Positions 44,599 through 55,671 of a DNA stretch of 64,000 nt are shown one piece after another. A program made the translations under genes and the position numbers. Under the pieces are notes generated by a model, which worked only from the letters and a program-made list of their open reading frames with translations, was not told the DNA's origin and made no database searches. Each line of letters starts with the position of its first letter. The first letter of the stretch is position 1. This DNA is from Branchipolynoe longqiensis (Eukaryota > Annelida > Polychaeta > Phyllodocida > Polynoidae): positions 16,530,462 to 16,594,461 of the forward strand of contig CM059198.1 in the NCBI GenBank assembly GCA_030323885.1. The letters run 5' to 3'.

Positions 44599-45700
44599 TC
44601 ACTCCAGCCCATGGGGAGGCGGCTGTTGGCTATCTGTGTCAATATTTCCTCCAGGTACCTGTGGCACTATTGTCCATGGCAAAGAGCAGTTATCCTGGGC
44701 CACGGCTTCCTGGTGTGCCGCCATGGCTGCCAGGGCCGCCAGGGCCGCCAGGGCCGCCAGGGCCGCCAGGGCCGCCAGGGCCGCCAGGGCTGCCAGGGCC
44801 GCCAGGGCCGCCAGGGCCGCCAGGGCCGCCAGGGCCGCCAGGGCCACCAGGGCCACCAGGGCCGCCAGGGCCGCCAGGCCGTGGGCCGGGAAGCTGTGAT
44901 GCGTCTCGAGGCGCTTCAGGCCAAGCGTATACTCTTCTCGACTTAATCGACTTTCTCTCGTCCCCACTCTATACCAAGTCATATCGGAAAAGGTATTTGG
45001 CGGAAATACCTTTTTTCCTGCGGAGATTATTCAAAAGGCCTCCTCAGCGGTTGAGCAGTGGCTACGGTCGTATCGGTCGGCTTCGCGGCGGTGCTGGTGG
45101 CGCCTAGCCGGAGGTGGGGCGGGTGCCGGGGCGGGGTTTCTGGGCTGTCCCTCCATGTTTGCTTCTCCTGTCGGGGCCTAAGCAGGGCCGGCGTTTCCCA
45201 CGTGATGTCCACCTCTGCGAGATCGCCGTCCAGGTCGCCGGGGAGGTAAGCCGGGGAGTAGGGGCAGGCCAACCGGGTGCGGGCGCGGTATCGGCAGTCC
45301 ATGCTGGGGGCCGGCTTCGGTTGCCTCCGTGTCGTGCCAGCTGGTCAGTGTCAGTCGGCCGGCGAGGGGGGGGGGGGCGGAGCCGGCGTGCCGGTGGCCG
45401 CCTCTGTGAGCCCCTTCTCCTGCCAGAGGACGTGCTGCTTGCACACGCTGCCATCACGCCTCTATGGCCTCCATCGTCTCCTGCATCCTGGCCATCAACT
45501 CCTCCTGCCGTTTTGCTCCTGCAGAGGTATTCGTGGCTGGCTTCACCTTCGCGGGTGCCGGGGCCACCCAGGGAGGGACAGCGGCCGGTTGCCGGCGCAC
45601 CGCGCCGGCGGGGAACGCGGTGTTGCCGCCATCTTGTGTGCTTAGCTCGAGTTGCTCCTGCCCCTGTTGGGGCCTCCGGGCTGCGCGCTTTGCGAGCCTA
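44599..45700 (-). pseudogene. DIRS3 gag-like protein with (Leu-Ala-Ala)n insert
   Basis: Segments at 45,027-45,700 match the gag of DIRS4 (59,540-60,196), including KRQEELMARMQE and CPYSPAYLPGD. The C-terminal extension at 44,599-44,982 contains about 17 units of Leu-Ala-Ala from a 9-bp minisatellite at 44,725-44,878. Stops and frameshifts occur at about 45,370-45,470. On the opposite strand the same repeat reads Gly-Pro-Pro, which mimics collagen but lies in an antisense frame. Confidence 0.65.
44725..44878. repeat. 9-bp minisatellite (cagggccgc)
   Basis: About 17 units of cagggccgc with few changes. Because 9 is a multiple of three, every frame on both strands stays open, explaining the overlapping repetitive ORFs. 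Confidence 0.95.
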
Positions 45701-45779
45701 CCGAACAGTCATGAGGTTCATCGTGTTCTATGCATTCTTCCTTGTCACTTAAGTTGTATTTAACGTGGTTACGCTGATT

Positions 45780-45961
45780 ATGGATGCCATGGGTGGAGTC
45801 GGGGTCGATAGTTATTTGTTGAGTTGTGATGTCAAGGCCAAGCGAAACCGAATGGCTAGGTGCTGGGGGAGGTTTTGGTTGCTGATGTTCGTCCAGCCCG
45901 CTTCAGGTGTGGTGGGTACCTGGCTACCCCCACCGAATCAACCACAATTCGGAAATTAAGC
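45780..45961 (-). repeat. DIRS3 left-end repeat A1
   Basis: Direct copy of A2 (40,632-40,800), with the best block from gttgtgatgtcaaggccaag to aattcggaaattaag. A third copy, in opposite orientation, is the 5' end of DIRS4 at 59,326-59,500. Confidence 0.9.
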
Positions 45962-46334
45962 GCCAATTTCTCCAAGCAAGAGTCATGATGTCGAGTCGTG
46001 TTGTCGGCATACTGACGCTCATGGCGGTGCAGCGTCATCTTGTAAAGTCTTGTGGAGTCACAAATGTATGGCGTCTGCCACAAGATGTTTGCATAGTTAA
46101 TGATTGATCGAACAGATGATGTTGTTTCGTCTGAGCTTGAGTGTCCGGCGTGGTGGAGGAATAAGAGGTGCGCTGTATCAGAGGAAACTGAAAAGAGTTG
46201 CTCCTAGGTGTTTGGGGTGGTTTAAGGACATCACGACATAAGAGAATGATGCTATTCCGTAATGAGTTTATGATACGAGGAGACAGGAGAGAGACGGTAG
46301 GACTTGGTGACAGCACTGGGGATGAACATTCAAT

Positions 46335-46600
46335 CAGGACGGGTACTGACTTGTGACAGTACGTACTCATGGCAACTTTATTGTGCTGCCCCAATGGGAG
46401 ACTGGACTGCCAGCAACATGACCTGATATCCCACTCAGTCACATTATCCTGACACTGAGCCGACCAGTCCTTGCCCTATCCTAATAATGTCGAGCACCTG
46501 ACTAGGAAGCAATAGGTATCAATTTTAAAGTCATCGGTTTGACTCCACCGGGATGTGGGTTCGAATCCCACGATCTTCCAAAATGGGGAGATGGACACTC
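46335..46600 (-). mobile_element. SINE family S copy
   Basis: The minus strand carries the B-box region (near 46,558-46,575, gggttcgaatcccacg on the plus strand) and the whole body: gagtcaaaccgatgac, ggcaaggactggtcggctca and cctgatatgac-like end words. It aligns with 58,040-58,350 and 6208-6490. Confidence 0.75.
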
Positions 46601-46892
46601 AGCTCATTCGGCCTTCCCGTCTGATCACACTCCATGAGGAAATCTGAGGTCACTGAATTCGATGCAGCCTTGATCTGAGACTGTCTTACTATGTTCAACT
46701 GAGAGATGGTCATTGTTGTGTGCAAATCTAACACCATCCAATTCCGAGAGCAAATATTTAGGCCTATGTGCCGTCTTTTGCGCACCGGCTTTTCAAACTT
46801 TGTGACCGGCTGGGCAGTTAGCCTAGCCATGAGACTAGTATTAAACTGATCAACCCATATCCATGTTTGTTTTTGTGTTCCAGAGCATAGCC

Positions 46893-46943
<51 letters not shown>

Positions 46944-48145
46944 AGTTATGCATTACAAGGAGACCGAAGTGGATGATACAATCTTTATTTGACATAGTTG
47001 TATAATTATATAAATATATATATCGAAAGTATCTGGCTGGGCTGACAAATGCACAAATGTTTAAGGTAAGTTTTTCTTTAAAGGTTGCTGTACCAACAGG
47101 AATAGGCATATTCGTGGTGATTATACATCAGATGCATAATCACAGTGAATTATATATTAGGCATATATATAGTGGTATACAAAAAATACATCCAAATGAT
47201 ATACGACAGTCCCCACTGGACCTCCCCCCGTGGCAAGTGGAAGTATGTGAGTGGGCCACAGACCAGCATGTACCCCCATGGTTGACTGCAAGTGCCCTAT
47301 TTTGGGGGATTCATGGCTATACCAACACAGTAATAGCATGGGCAGTTCTGGCCTGTAGCCATTTCTTGTAACTAATGAATTATTTCCTAATATTCACTGA
47401 TAATTTACTCAATCCGGTCCCAACTAAATCGTATGGGAATATTCAGGAATTTAGATATAATTTGTTGCTGTCTAGTGATGTATTCCAATATGAAAACATC
47501 CAAAAACTCAGTGTACCACAACCAGATTTGTTAAACTGCACATTATCTTATATAAAATGTGACCTTCGTAATTGAAGCCAATAACCCCCATAGACCAAAC
47601 AAGGTAAGCTCCCCAACCTGCATAGTGTTTGGCTTGATTTATTGGGGTTGTATATCTTGATAACATTGATTTGGTAGTCTGTCAATTTTGATTTATTCTG
47701 TTATTTTGTTACATAGCATTTAAATAATATTTATATAATAAACAATAATTCTCTCCCGTGGCTTTATACTCGCACAATGCATTATACATCACAGTAAAAT
47801 TTCACGAAAATCTGAACTAGTTTGATTTAGGTGAAATGATGCATGTTGGCCGCTACATGATTAATTCGGGAACGAGGCTTCATGACCTATATCCATGCTT
47901 AGTGAAGTGGGCGAGACTATTCGCCTTGTGACATTTGCGAGCTTGGGCCGATTAACCCGCATTTGGAAATGCGGGCTACTCGCCATGGCAGACTCGCAAT
48001 TGCCAAACCTTTGCGAGGCCCGGGGTTTCCGGCCGTAAGGCGTTGCTAAGAGACATCAATGCTGCCTCTTCTGGCAGCTAGAGTTGGTCGGGCATTCGGA
48101 CCCAGCCCCATCGGACGTGTCTATGCACGCTCTGATGTTTTAGCC
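46601..48145. other. no gene; microsatellite and LTR-like fragment
   Basis: A pure (ta)n run occupies 46,899-46,940. A frame at 47,057-47,371 is open but has no domain. The stretch 47,730-47,800 shares its end (tatactcgcacaatgcatta then tacatcaca) with the tgtgacgcc repeats at 28,912 and 62,380. Confidence 0.5.
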
Positions 48146-48575
48146 GAGATTTAGGCTCTTATTATCAAAATTCTAAACTTGTTTAAACTTAATCTTATGG
48201 GAGGCACCTGTAACGCATACTATCAGCACCAGCTCAGCTCCATACTGTTCTTACGTGCACCAGTCCACGCTGTGGACTTTAGCTGTCCAAGTCTGGCTCA
48301 CCCTGGCCCCATAGCACATCAACAACAACTTCCTCAAGTTTTACTCTCGTGTTTACGCTCACCTAAGTATTGTTTGACCTACCATACGATTCGAATGTTT
48401 TTAGATAATGATTTTGAGTCGAAATTACAGATATTGGAATCCACCAACTTCTTTATTTTTATATCGCCATCAATGTTTTCGGTAAACACGGGTGCACCTG
48501 AACCACCCCCGCAACTGAGATTTAGGCTCTTATTATCAAAATTCTAAACTTGTTTAAACTTAATCTTATGGGAGG
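48146..48575. repeat. exact 59-bp direct repeat, offset 371 bp
   Basis: The 59-bp sequence beginning gagatttaggctcttattat and ending cttatgggagg is present without a difference at 48,146-48,204 and 48,517-48,575. The 312 bp between are unique. Perfect identity suggests a recent duplication, possibly inside the 5' LTR of gypsy copy C. Confidence 0.9.
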
Positions 48576-49224
48576 GGAAGTAATAGTTCATATACGACAT
48601 GTTGCTACGATATTCTGTTAGTTTTGGTTAAGAATAAAGCCATGAGCTCTTGGAAAGGTGAATTGGAACGTTCCTTGCATTCCTTACTATTCTCCAGACT
48701 TCTTGTAGATTAACCGCTATGGTCAAACTTGATATTCGATTGCTTTATATATAATTAAGGGCCTTATGCCTAATAGGCCTTATGCAGCTACTTAACCCAT
48801 CTGTGGGAAGATAATAACAGACATATTAACAGAATTAACGTAGAGTTCTTTTGGCTAAAATATGACAGTAACTTAGGATGATTCACAGCGACAGTGGCAG
48901 CAACACTAGTGTGTCTGCTTAGTTCTGGATTAATATAAACATATTAAAATACACCGTAAGGCGGGGAGGACAGCCAGCTAGTTGAAATAACTAAGTAAAT
49001 GCTTTAGGCCGATAAATGCGAGAAGGGCAAAAACCCGTATTTAGATGATACTCTGGCTGGTCGCCCTTAGCCCGGGAATGACAATGATGGTGATGGACTA
49101 CCTGCAGACATGATGAGAGGCAGCGGCGGCCCGCGGCAAGTCCGGGAAATTTGCATGGAAATAAGTATATAAATTAACACGAAGGCTCGCCTTAAGCGGG
49201 GGTGGATTAACCCGACGGCTAAAC

Positions 49225-49242
49225 TGGTGCCGTGATCAGGAT
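49225..49242 (+). other. primer-binding site for tRNA-His (gypsy copy C)
   Basis: TGGTGCCGTGATCAGGAT is complementary to the 3' end of metazoan tRNA-His, including CCA, with one mismatch (17 of 18, by recollection of that tRNA). It marks the start of minus-strand cDNA and puts the 5' LTR end at about 49,220. The distance to the gag reading is about 1.3 kb, a long leader. Confidence 0.75.
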
Positions 49243-50624
49243 AGTAAGGAGTGCAATACCTTCTAATTTACTTTTGATACACTATTTATTAGAAGAAAAA
49301 CGGTGTTGTTGTCTTTGAGGACAGCTCACTCGTTCTGTGACAGTGATCAGCGGCTCCTGTCTTTAGGTTTCACGACGTGACGTGACAGTTTAGGGAATAC
49401 CCGGGGTTGCATTATAATGGAGAAATAATAGTGTTCAACTAAATTGGTATTCCTGTTTTGCGGCTAGTCATATAGATTTCACTGTGAGGGCCAAGAGCCT
49501 AGAGTCCACAGTGGGTACATCAAACGTTAGGCGTTTGCCCATAATAACGACGTTAACCTTGTGTCGCTCTGAATGGATAGAGTCGTTGGATACGAGGATT
49601 AGCTACCCCGGCAGAAGGCTTTAACGGGCGTTATGTTTAGTTAGAGTTTTAAACAAATTTGCTACTGCGGCCTGCCGACATTTGAGATCGGTTCGAATAG
49701 AACGTTTAGTTGGGTTGAGGCAGTTAACTTTGAACCAGTCTGCCTTTTTCCATTAGTTACGGTGTTTCCTAGCGATGAAGCGCATCGCGGAGTGGAGGTG
49801 ACGTCATGACGCGTGTTTGGAGCCTCAGGGCAGATGCGTAGGAGGCTGCAGACTGTTTGGTTGACTTCCCATATGCTGCTCCACTTTTCGGCTATTTCTT
49901 TTTACGTATAACTTTCTCATACTTTTTGGCTTTTCATTCATTTCTAGTATACCATTCTACAGTAAACGTTCTAAAATAGTCACAAAATTTAAAGCGTATC
50001 TATATAACAAAACACAGTACATAGCAAGAAAAGACTAAGACAAAGGAACACTAATATCTGGGCATATTACTGTTTATTTTTCTTAGTTGCTCATTTCTTT
50101 TTCTTGACATTTCTTTTATTTAATTTGTCTGGGGATTTCAAAGTTTCTTTTACCCTTTTCAGCAAATATCCATATAATATCATTTTGAATCTATTACACG
50201 GTGCTCACCATCTTCCAAATTATAGTAACATTTTAATAGAAACCATTCTTTTTCGTAGCACCTAGTCGTCTTTTTCTTTTAGGGGGAAAATATAAAGTAA
50301 ATCGCTACCTGGCGACGAATTAGCTATGGCGAGGAAGCACCCGGACCCTGGTGTCCCCGTGTCTTCTTGCCGCAGCTGTCTGAGGTCGGCAGGTAATGCG
50401 GGGGAAGGAGGGGTGAACTAGAGGTGCTGTCGTCGGATGGTGTCTCTATAAATGTGGACCTGGTCTGCTCGGGTGATGTATCAACCCTACATTAAATGCG
50501 GAACCAGTCTTTTCTAGTGGTAACTCACCACAATCCTTACTTGCGAACTCGCAAAGCTCGAATGCAGGTCCTCGCATCTCAAATGCGGGCCCCGCCCCCC
50601 GAGAATATAGAAAGATCCTATGTC

Positions 50625-52239
50625 CCATGGAACGTGGATCTGGTCGCGAAACAGGCAACCTATTCTCTTTCCCTCAGAAGGAGAGAGATGCGGACCCTCA
50701 CATTCCCATTCTGCCTCCCCCGGAGATTGACCTTACATACTTATTACCTGCCCCGCTGCATGACGAAAAGCGGGACAGACTAACCACTTTAGAATCATGG
50801 GAGGAGTGACTCCTAGCCCGCGAAAATGAACTAAATGCCAACTGGCAGGAGCTAGTCGAGCATCAGGCAAAATGGGCTGGTCAGATGGACTACGTTCCTG
50901 ATGTCCGTGATGCCGGCATAACTAATAATATGCTGGAGGCGATTCAGCAACAAAATGGGCATATAGTAATAACAATATAAATGCGTCCAATTCATCTAAT
51001 GGCAGACCAGCTGCTACCATACCACAATTCTCCCAAAGCGCCCTTGTTTGCAACATGTGGGAGCCCGCGAATGTTGACTCCTATGCTACCTATCGCTTTA
51101 CGAGCGAAGAACAGGCCATCATCAGATCTAACCCCGCAATTCGCCGGGCTGTGATGGAGGCCTCAAGCATAAACCCGGGGATTGGAGCCTCGGCTGTTAG
51201 TCGTGTATTTGCGAGACCGCAATATTAGTGTAAAAGAACAGTACCAACCCGCGAGGGTACGTGCTGTGGAGGTACCTCCCTTTGATGGTATCCACCAAGA
51301 GTGGGATACCTGGTGGGAGAAGTTTAGTAAGGTCATGTCAGTCAATAGGTGGAATGAAACCACCGTGCTGACACGCCTATTACATTTACTGCAAGACGGC
51401 CCTGGCCAACTAGCAGTAGACAGGTGGGAGCAAGACGATTGCTCCACTTTGGATGAGTTGGTCGAAGCATTGGCTTGGCAATTTAAGGGGTTGGATCCTC
51501 TGTCTAAATGGGAACTCTTTGAGAAGCGGTTCCAACGGCCTATTATGGGATGATGCTCTTGTCTGAGGCTAAGAAAGCCGGTCTAGGATGCGGCATGTCG
51601 CGAGATTTAATAGCTCGCAAAACTGTGGCCGTGTTCATCAATGGTCTTCGTGACCATGAAGAACGCGACATGATAATTAAACAATGGTCCCCTGGTAGAC
51701 ATACCATGGAGGACATATATCAAATGCTGCGAGACCATGCCGCGAAAGCGCGCATTATTCCAGCCAAACGTGGGGTAGCTGGTATCACCAGCACCGCATC
51801 TGAGCCAGAATATGGTGACTTAAACGCGGGCATAAGTGCTTTTAATGGGCAGGGTGCTAAACCCAATAAGGATCGCGGTGCTGACCATCCCGGTAAAAGA
51901 AAGTGGCAAGGCAAACGCCAACAATTTAATTCTGGGTTCCAGGGAAGGTCCTCACGGCCTTTCCAGAGGAATCCTAATGATAGACCTCGCGTAACAACAG
52001 ATACGGAGTGCTATAGATGCAGAGGCTTTGGGCATATGGCTTTCAAATGTCCTCAGGGTAAAGGACGTTCTATTGAACAGGCTATGCTGGAGGAGGATCG
52101 TAAAGGTCACGATAACTCCCACCATGATGTGGCCATTTTGGCTAAGCTACTTGCAGCTAAAAGCAAAAAGATTGCGGCCATGCCCACCCAGTCGCCTTCA
52201 GCGGCAGAATTCATTGAAGATGGTGCATATTTAAATTAG
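50625..52239 (+). pseudogene. Ty3/gypsy copy C: gag
   Basis: A first part (50,627-50,809 onwards) is broken by stops. A capsid-like region is open at 51,182-51,553 (PFDGIHQEWDTWWEKFSKVM, FKGLDPLSKWELFEKRF). A one-step frameshift at about 51,550 leads to an open block to 52,239 with a canonical CCHC zinc knuckle (CYRCRGFGHMAFKC, C-x2-C-x4-H-x4-C, near 52,012-52,053). The product packages the element RNA. The family differs from copies A and B in sequence and knuckle spacing. Confidence 0.85.
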
Positions 52240-52479
52240 AATCAGCTGCAACGCCAGGAGTGTTGTTAGGTACGGTAACACCGGGTAAGCTTCCGAGCGC
52301 AACTGTCGAAAGTTGTGCTAAACCCCCCTTACACAATCTCTCGACAGACTCATGCCTCTCTGCAGGTCCTACCTATACATCCACTTGCTCAGCAATTCAC
52401 GTCCGCCAGGTTTTCTTGGCGGGTATGCGGTCGTTGTGCTCACAAAATGCGAGCGGTAACGAGCCGGATTTGTGCATGG

Positions 52480-54760
52480 ATTACATATTAAAGAAAACCG
52501 GTCTGGGCTTACACATTGTAGGTGAATGAGACAGGTTTGTCACAAATATTTTCCCACTTAACGGGAAACGGTGGTATATTCCCATCAACCGGTATGTCCG
52601 TGATAGGAAAGAGATTCTTTGATGACCTTAATCTGAACACCCCCAATTTGGTGTCGGAAGTTAGACACTGAGTGTTACCGGCCTTGTTATACCGCAATTT
52701 GGTTGTACCGATATACCATTAGGTATCGCCAAGCAGGTCTTTCACTCGTCGGTATTAATAGTTGACATACCCGAAAACGGTATATTGGGGAGTGACTGGA
52801 TGTCATTTTATGAAGCCCGTCTATCCCCGCATAATGGACTCTTTGAAGTGCTGCAACCATATAATTTAGTCACACATTGCCAACTCAGAACAAATTGCGG
52901 CCTTGCATGTCTGGCTGAGGATGTGACGATAGCCGCTCACCAAACAGTTGCGGCCTTGATTACAACTAGGCATATAGACATGGAAGGTCAGTGTTTAATT
53001 GAACCCGACCCGGAAACGCTTGATCCCCTAGGGATCAGATCAGCACCGTCGTTGATTAGTAAATCAAAAGGTGCAGTCGTACCTCTCTGTAACACTACGG
53101 ATGACTTGGTTCATTTGTCACGAGGCCAAACCATTGGTAATGTGGCAGAGGCCAGATCGCATGGATCCATTGACAGTCCTATGGCTGCAATGGTCGTTGA
53201 TCTACTAAAAAGAGAACTCGGGGTGGAGGGATTTGGAGGATCCCCTGAACCCGAGTTTGCAGTAGATAGGAATCAATATGAGGGATTGTCGCAAATCCCT
53301 GATTTCACATTGTCCATGGCCGAGGCCACGCATTTGGATCATATGAAAGATAATATGAAAATTGCAGGATTTCTATTTGAATTTTGCGATATATTTGCAA
53401 GGCTGGATGCTAAGTTGGGTTGGACCAATGTGGTACAACACCATATAGACATTGGTGACAACGCCCCATTTAGGATACCGCACCGCAGATTAATGGATTC
53501 CAAGAAGCAAGCTTTGGAGGACGAGGTGGACAAAATGCTGACCTCCCGAATTATTATGGACAGCAAGAGTCCGTACAGTTCGCCTGTCCACCTGGTTACC
53601 AAGAAGGATGGAACGTGGCGATTTTGTATCGACTACCACAAATTAAATGCAATGACTCGCAAAAATGTGTACCCTTTACCACGCATAGACGAGAGCCTGG
53701 ATAGCCTTGGAGGAAATAAATGGTTCTGCACTTTGGACCTTCAATCTGGATACCACCAGGTTGCAATGCGAGACGATGACCGGGAGAAAACTGCCTTCAC
53801 TACTCATATAGGACTCTATGAGTGGAAGGTAATGCCTTTCGGTCTCTGTAATGCACCTGCTACATTTGAGAAAATTATGGCTGAAATGTTAAATGGTTTG
53901 TTATTTACACACTATTTAGTATATTTAGATGACATTATTATCTTTGGCGACACTGTTAGCAAGTGCCGTAGCAATTTACGAGAGGTTTTTCTTAGACTTT
54001 GTAAATACAAACTAAAACTCAAACCGTCTAAATGCAATTTGTTTCACCGAGAAACAGAGTATTTGGGCAGTATTGTTTCAGGGCAAGGCATTAAGGCCGA
54101 CCCAAGAAAGGTGGAGGCTATTACAAACTGGCCCGCGCCTAAGTCTCCTAAAGAGACAAAAGGTTTAATAGGATTTGCCTCGTATTATCGAGACTTTATT
54201 CCTAAATTTTCTAAAGTAGTCGCTCCCATACAGGATATGGCTAATGTAAGCACACAGGCCTTCGACTGGGGTATACCTCAGGACACGGCATTCATTGAGT
54301 TAAAGCGGCTGTTTACGGGTACACCTGTACTGGCTTATCCTCGGCCAACAGGGCAATTCATCCTGGATACTGATGCTAGCGCATTTGCTATTGCCGGTGC
54401 GTTAAGTCAGGTGCAAGATGAGGTAGAAGTGCCCATTACATTTGCCAGCAACAGGTTAAGTGCCTGTCAACAGCGATATTGTACCACTAAAAGGGAATTA
54501 ATGGCAATTGTCATTTATACCAAAAAGTGGCGACACTATTTCTGGGATTCTGAATTCCAGATTCGTACTGACCACCACTCTTTAAAGTGGTTATTCAATT
54601 TTAAAGAGGCTGAGGGAATGATAGGACGTTGGTTGGCCTGGCTTTCCGAATTTGGCCTAACCAACAGGCAAATTACCTATTGACCCGGTCCCCAACATAT
54701 TAACGCCGATGCACTGAGTCGCATTCCCGTCCGTCGTTGTGGCATACCGGAATGCGAGGA
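52480..54760 (+). pseudogene. Ty3/gypsy copy C: protease, reverse transcriptase, RNase H
   Basis: The protease region (52,480-52,790) is degraded. The active site appears as STGMSVIGKRFF where DTG/DSG is expected, and a C-terminal ILGSDWM motif is kept. RT is open from 52,785 to 54,683: WRFCIDYHKLNAMTRKNVYP, then LDLQSGYHQV (motif A Asp), MPFGLCNAPATFEKIM, and YLDD at about 53,932. RNase H follows with LDTDASAFAIAGAL, RELMAIV and IRTDHHSLKWLF. A TGA replaces a codon just before the PGPQHINADALSR motif. The catalytic RT residues are intact; the protease and the stop make the copy inactive. Confidence 0.9.
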
Positions 54761-54779
54761 CTGTGGGGCGCACACAGCA

Positions 54780-55080
54780 GTAGTCACATCTTTAAGTCAT
54801 GGTACGGAAATTGAAAATAATTTTAATTTCTGGACACAGGCTGAAATTTGTCAAGCTCAAGCAAGTGACGATACCTGTTCAGCAATAATAACATTGTTAA
54901 ATGCTCACACGGTGAGACCGCCTAGAGATCTCACCAGTGCAGAAAGTACGGAAACTATTAAATTATTAAATCAGTGGGATCAATTAGTACTGGTGGATGG
55001 GTTGTTGTGTAGAAATGCGCTTGATAGTGCTACTGTGATGACTCATCAACATCCCTTTTCTCCTACGGGAAGACATATTA
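54780..55080 (+). pseudogene. Ty3/gypsy copy C: linker between RNase H and integrase
   Basis: Open pieces here (for example 54,894-55,100) match the spacer normally found between RNase H and the integrase zinc-binding domain, ending in LVDGLLCRNALDSATV, the usual beta-strand. A frameshift near 55,075-55,100 separates it from the integrase frame. Confidence 0.6.
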
Positions 55081-55671
55081 ATGTTCTGCCACTGCCATAA
55101 GACGTCGGCGCATTTTGGTCGAGAGAGAACTCTGGACAAATTGCGTGTGAGGTATTATTGGCCTGGCATGAACGCGAGGGTATGCGATTGGGTTAAAACC
55201 TTCCATAAATGCTCAACAATTAAACCCAAAATGCCCTTGCAACAACAAATGACTGGCCAACGCTGGGGTTGGTTATCGTGTGATTTTGTCTCTGGTTTTA
55301 AAGCAACCAGTAGGGGCAACTTAGTTATGTTGGTCGTACAAGATCATTTGACTAAATATGTACAAGTCTACCCGTTATGTAATCAAACGGCAGCCGTGGC
55401 AGCACAGGCCTTAGTAGAGAATTGGGTGCTAATTTTTGGCGACCCTATTTCCTTACACTCGGACCAAGGTAGAGAGTTTAAGGCGGAGTTATTTCAGTCT
55501 ATGCTTACACTCATAGGCTGCCATAAGACCCGCACCAACCCCTACTGTCCTAGATCAAATGGGTTAGTCGAAAGATTTAATAGAACCCTAATTTCTGCTT
55601 TGGCTTGTATGGTAAAGGAAGATAAAAGCGATTGGAATTTGCAAGCCAAATATGTGGCTCACGCACGTTGA
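55081..55671 (+). pseudogene. Ty3/gypsy copy C: integrase
   Basis: The zinc-binding domain starts with CHKTSAHFGRERT and ends WVKTFHKC, so the first Cys of the C-x2-C pair is Phe. The core keeps all three acidic residues: Asp in LSCDFVSGF, Asp in SLHSDQGREF and Glu in NGLVERFNRTLI. The frame ends at 55,671 shortly after the core. No chromodomain or GPY/F module is seen. The reading overlaps the start of the next ORF by a few codons. Confidence 0.9.

Larger units (their letters stand above)
40469..45961 (-). mobile_element. DIRS3: DIRS-like element with split direct repeats
   Basis: On the minus strand the order is A1 (45,780-45,961), gag (44,599-45,700), RT and RNase H (41,960-43,160), tyrosine recombinase (40,891-41,884), then B1 (40,805-40,956), A2 (40,632-40,800), B2 (40,469-40,618). 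A1 and A2 are direct copies, as are B1 and B2. This is the split-direct-repeat layout described for PAT and Ngaro elements. The gag is homologous to that at 59.5-60.2 kb. A 633-bp TIR element sits between RT and gag. Stops and frameshifts show it is inactive. Confidence 0.85.

Noticed and set aside
44661..45107. Collagen-like Gly-Pro-Pro ORF on the plus strand
   Set aside because: It comes from a 9-bp minisatellite lying antisense in the gag region of DIRS3. Outside the repeat the frame has no collagen features.
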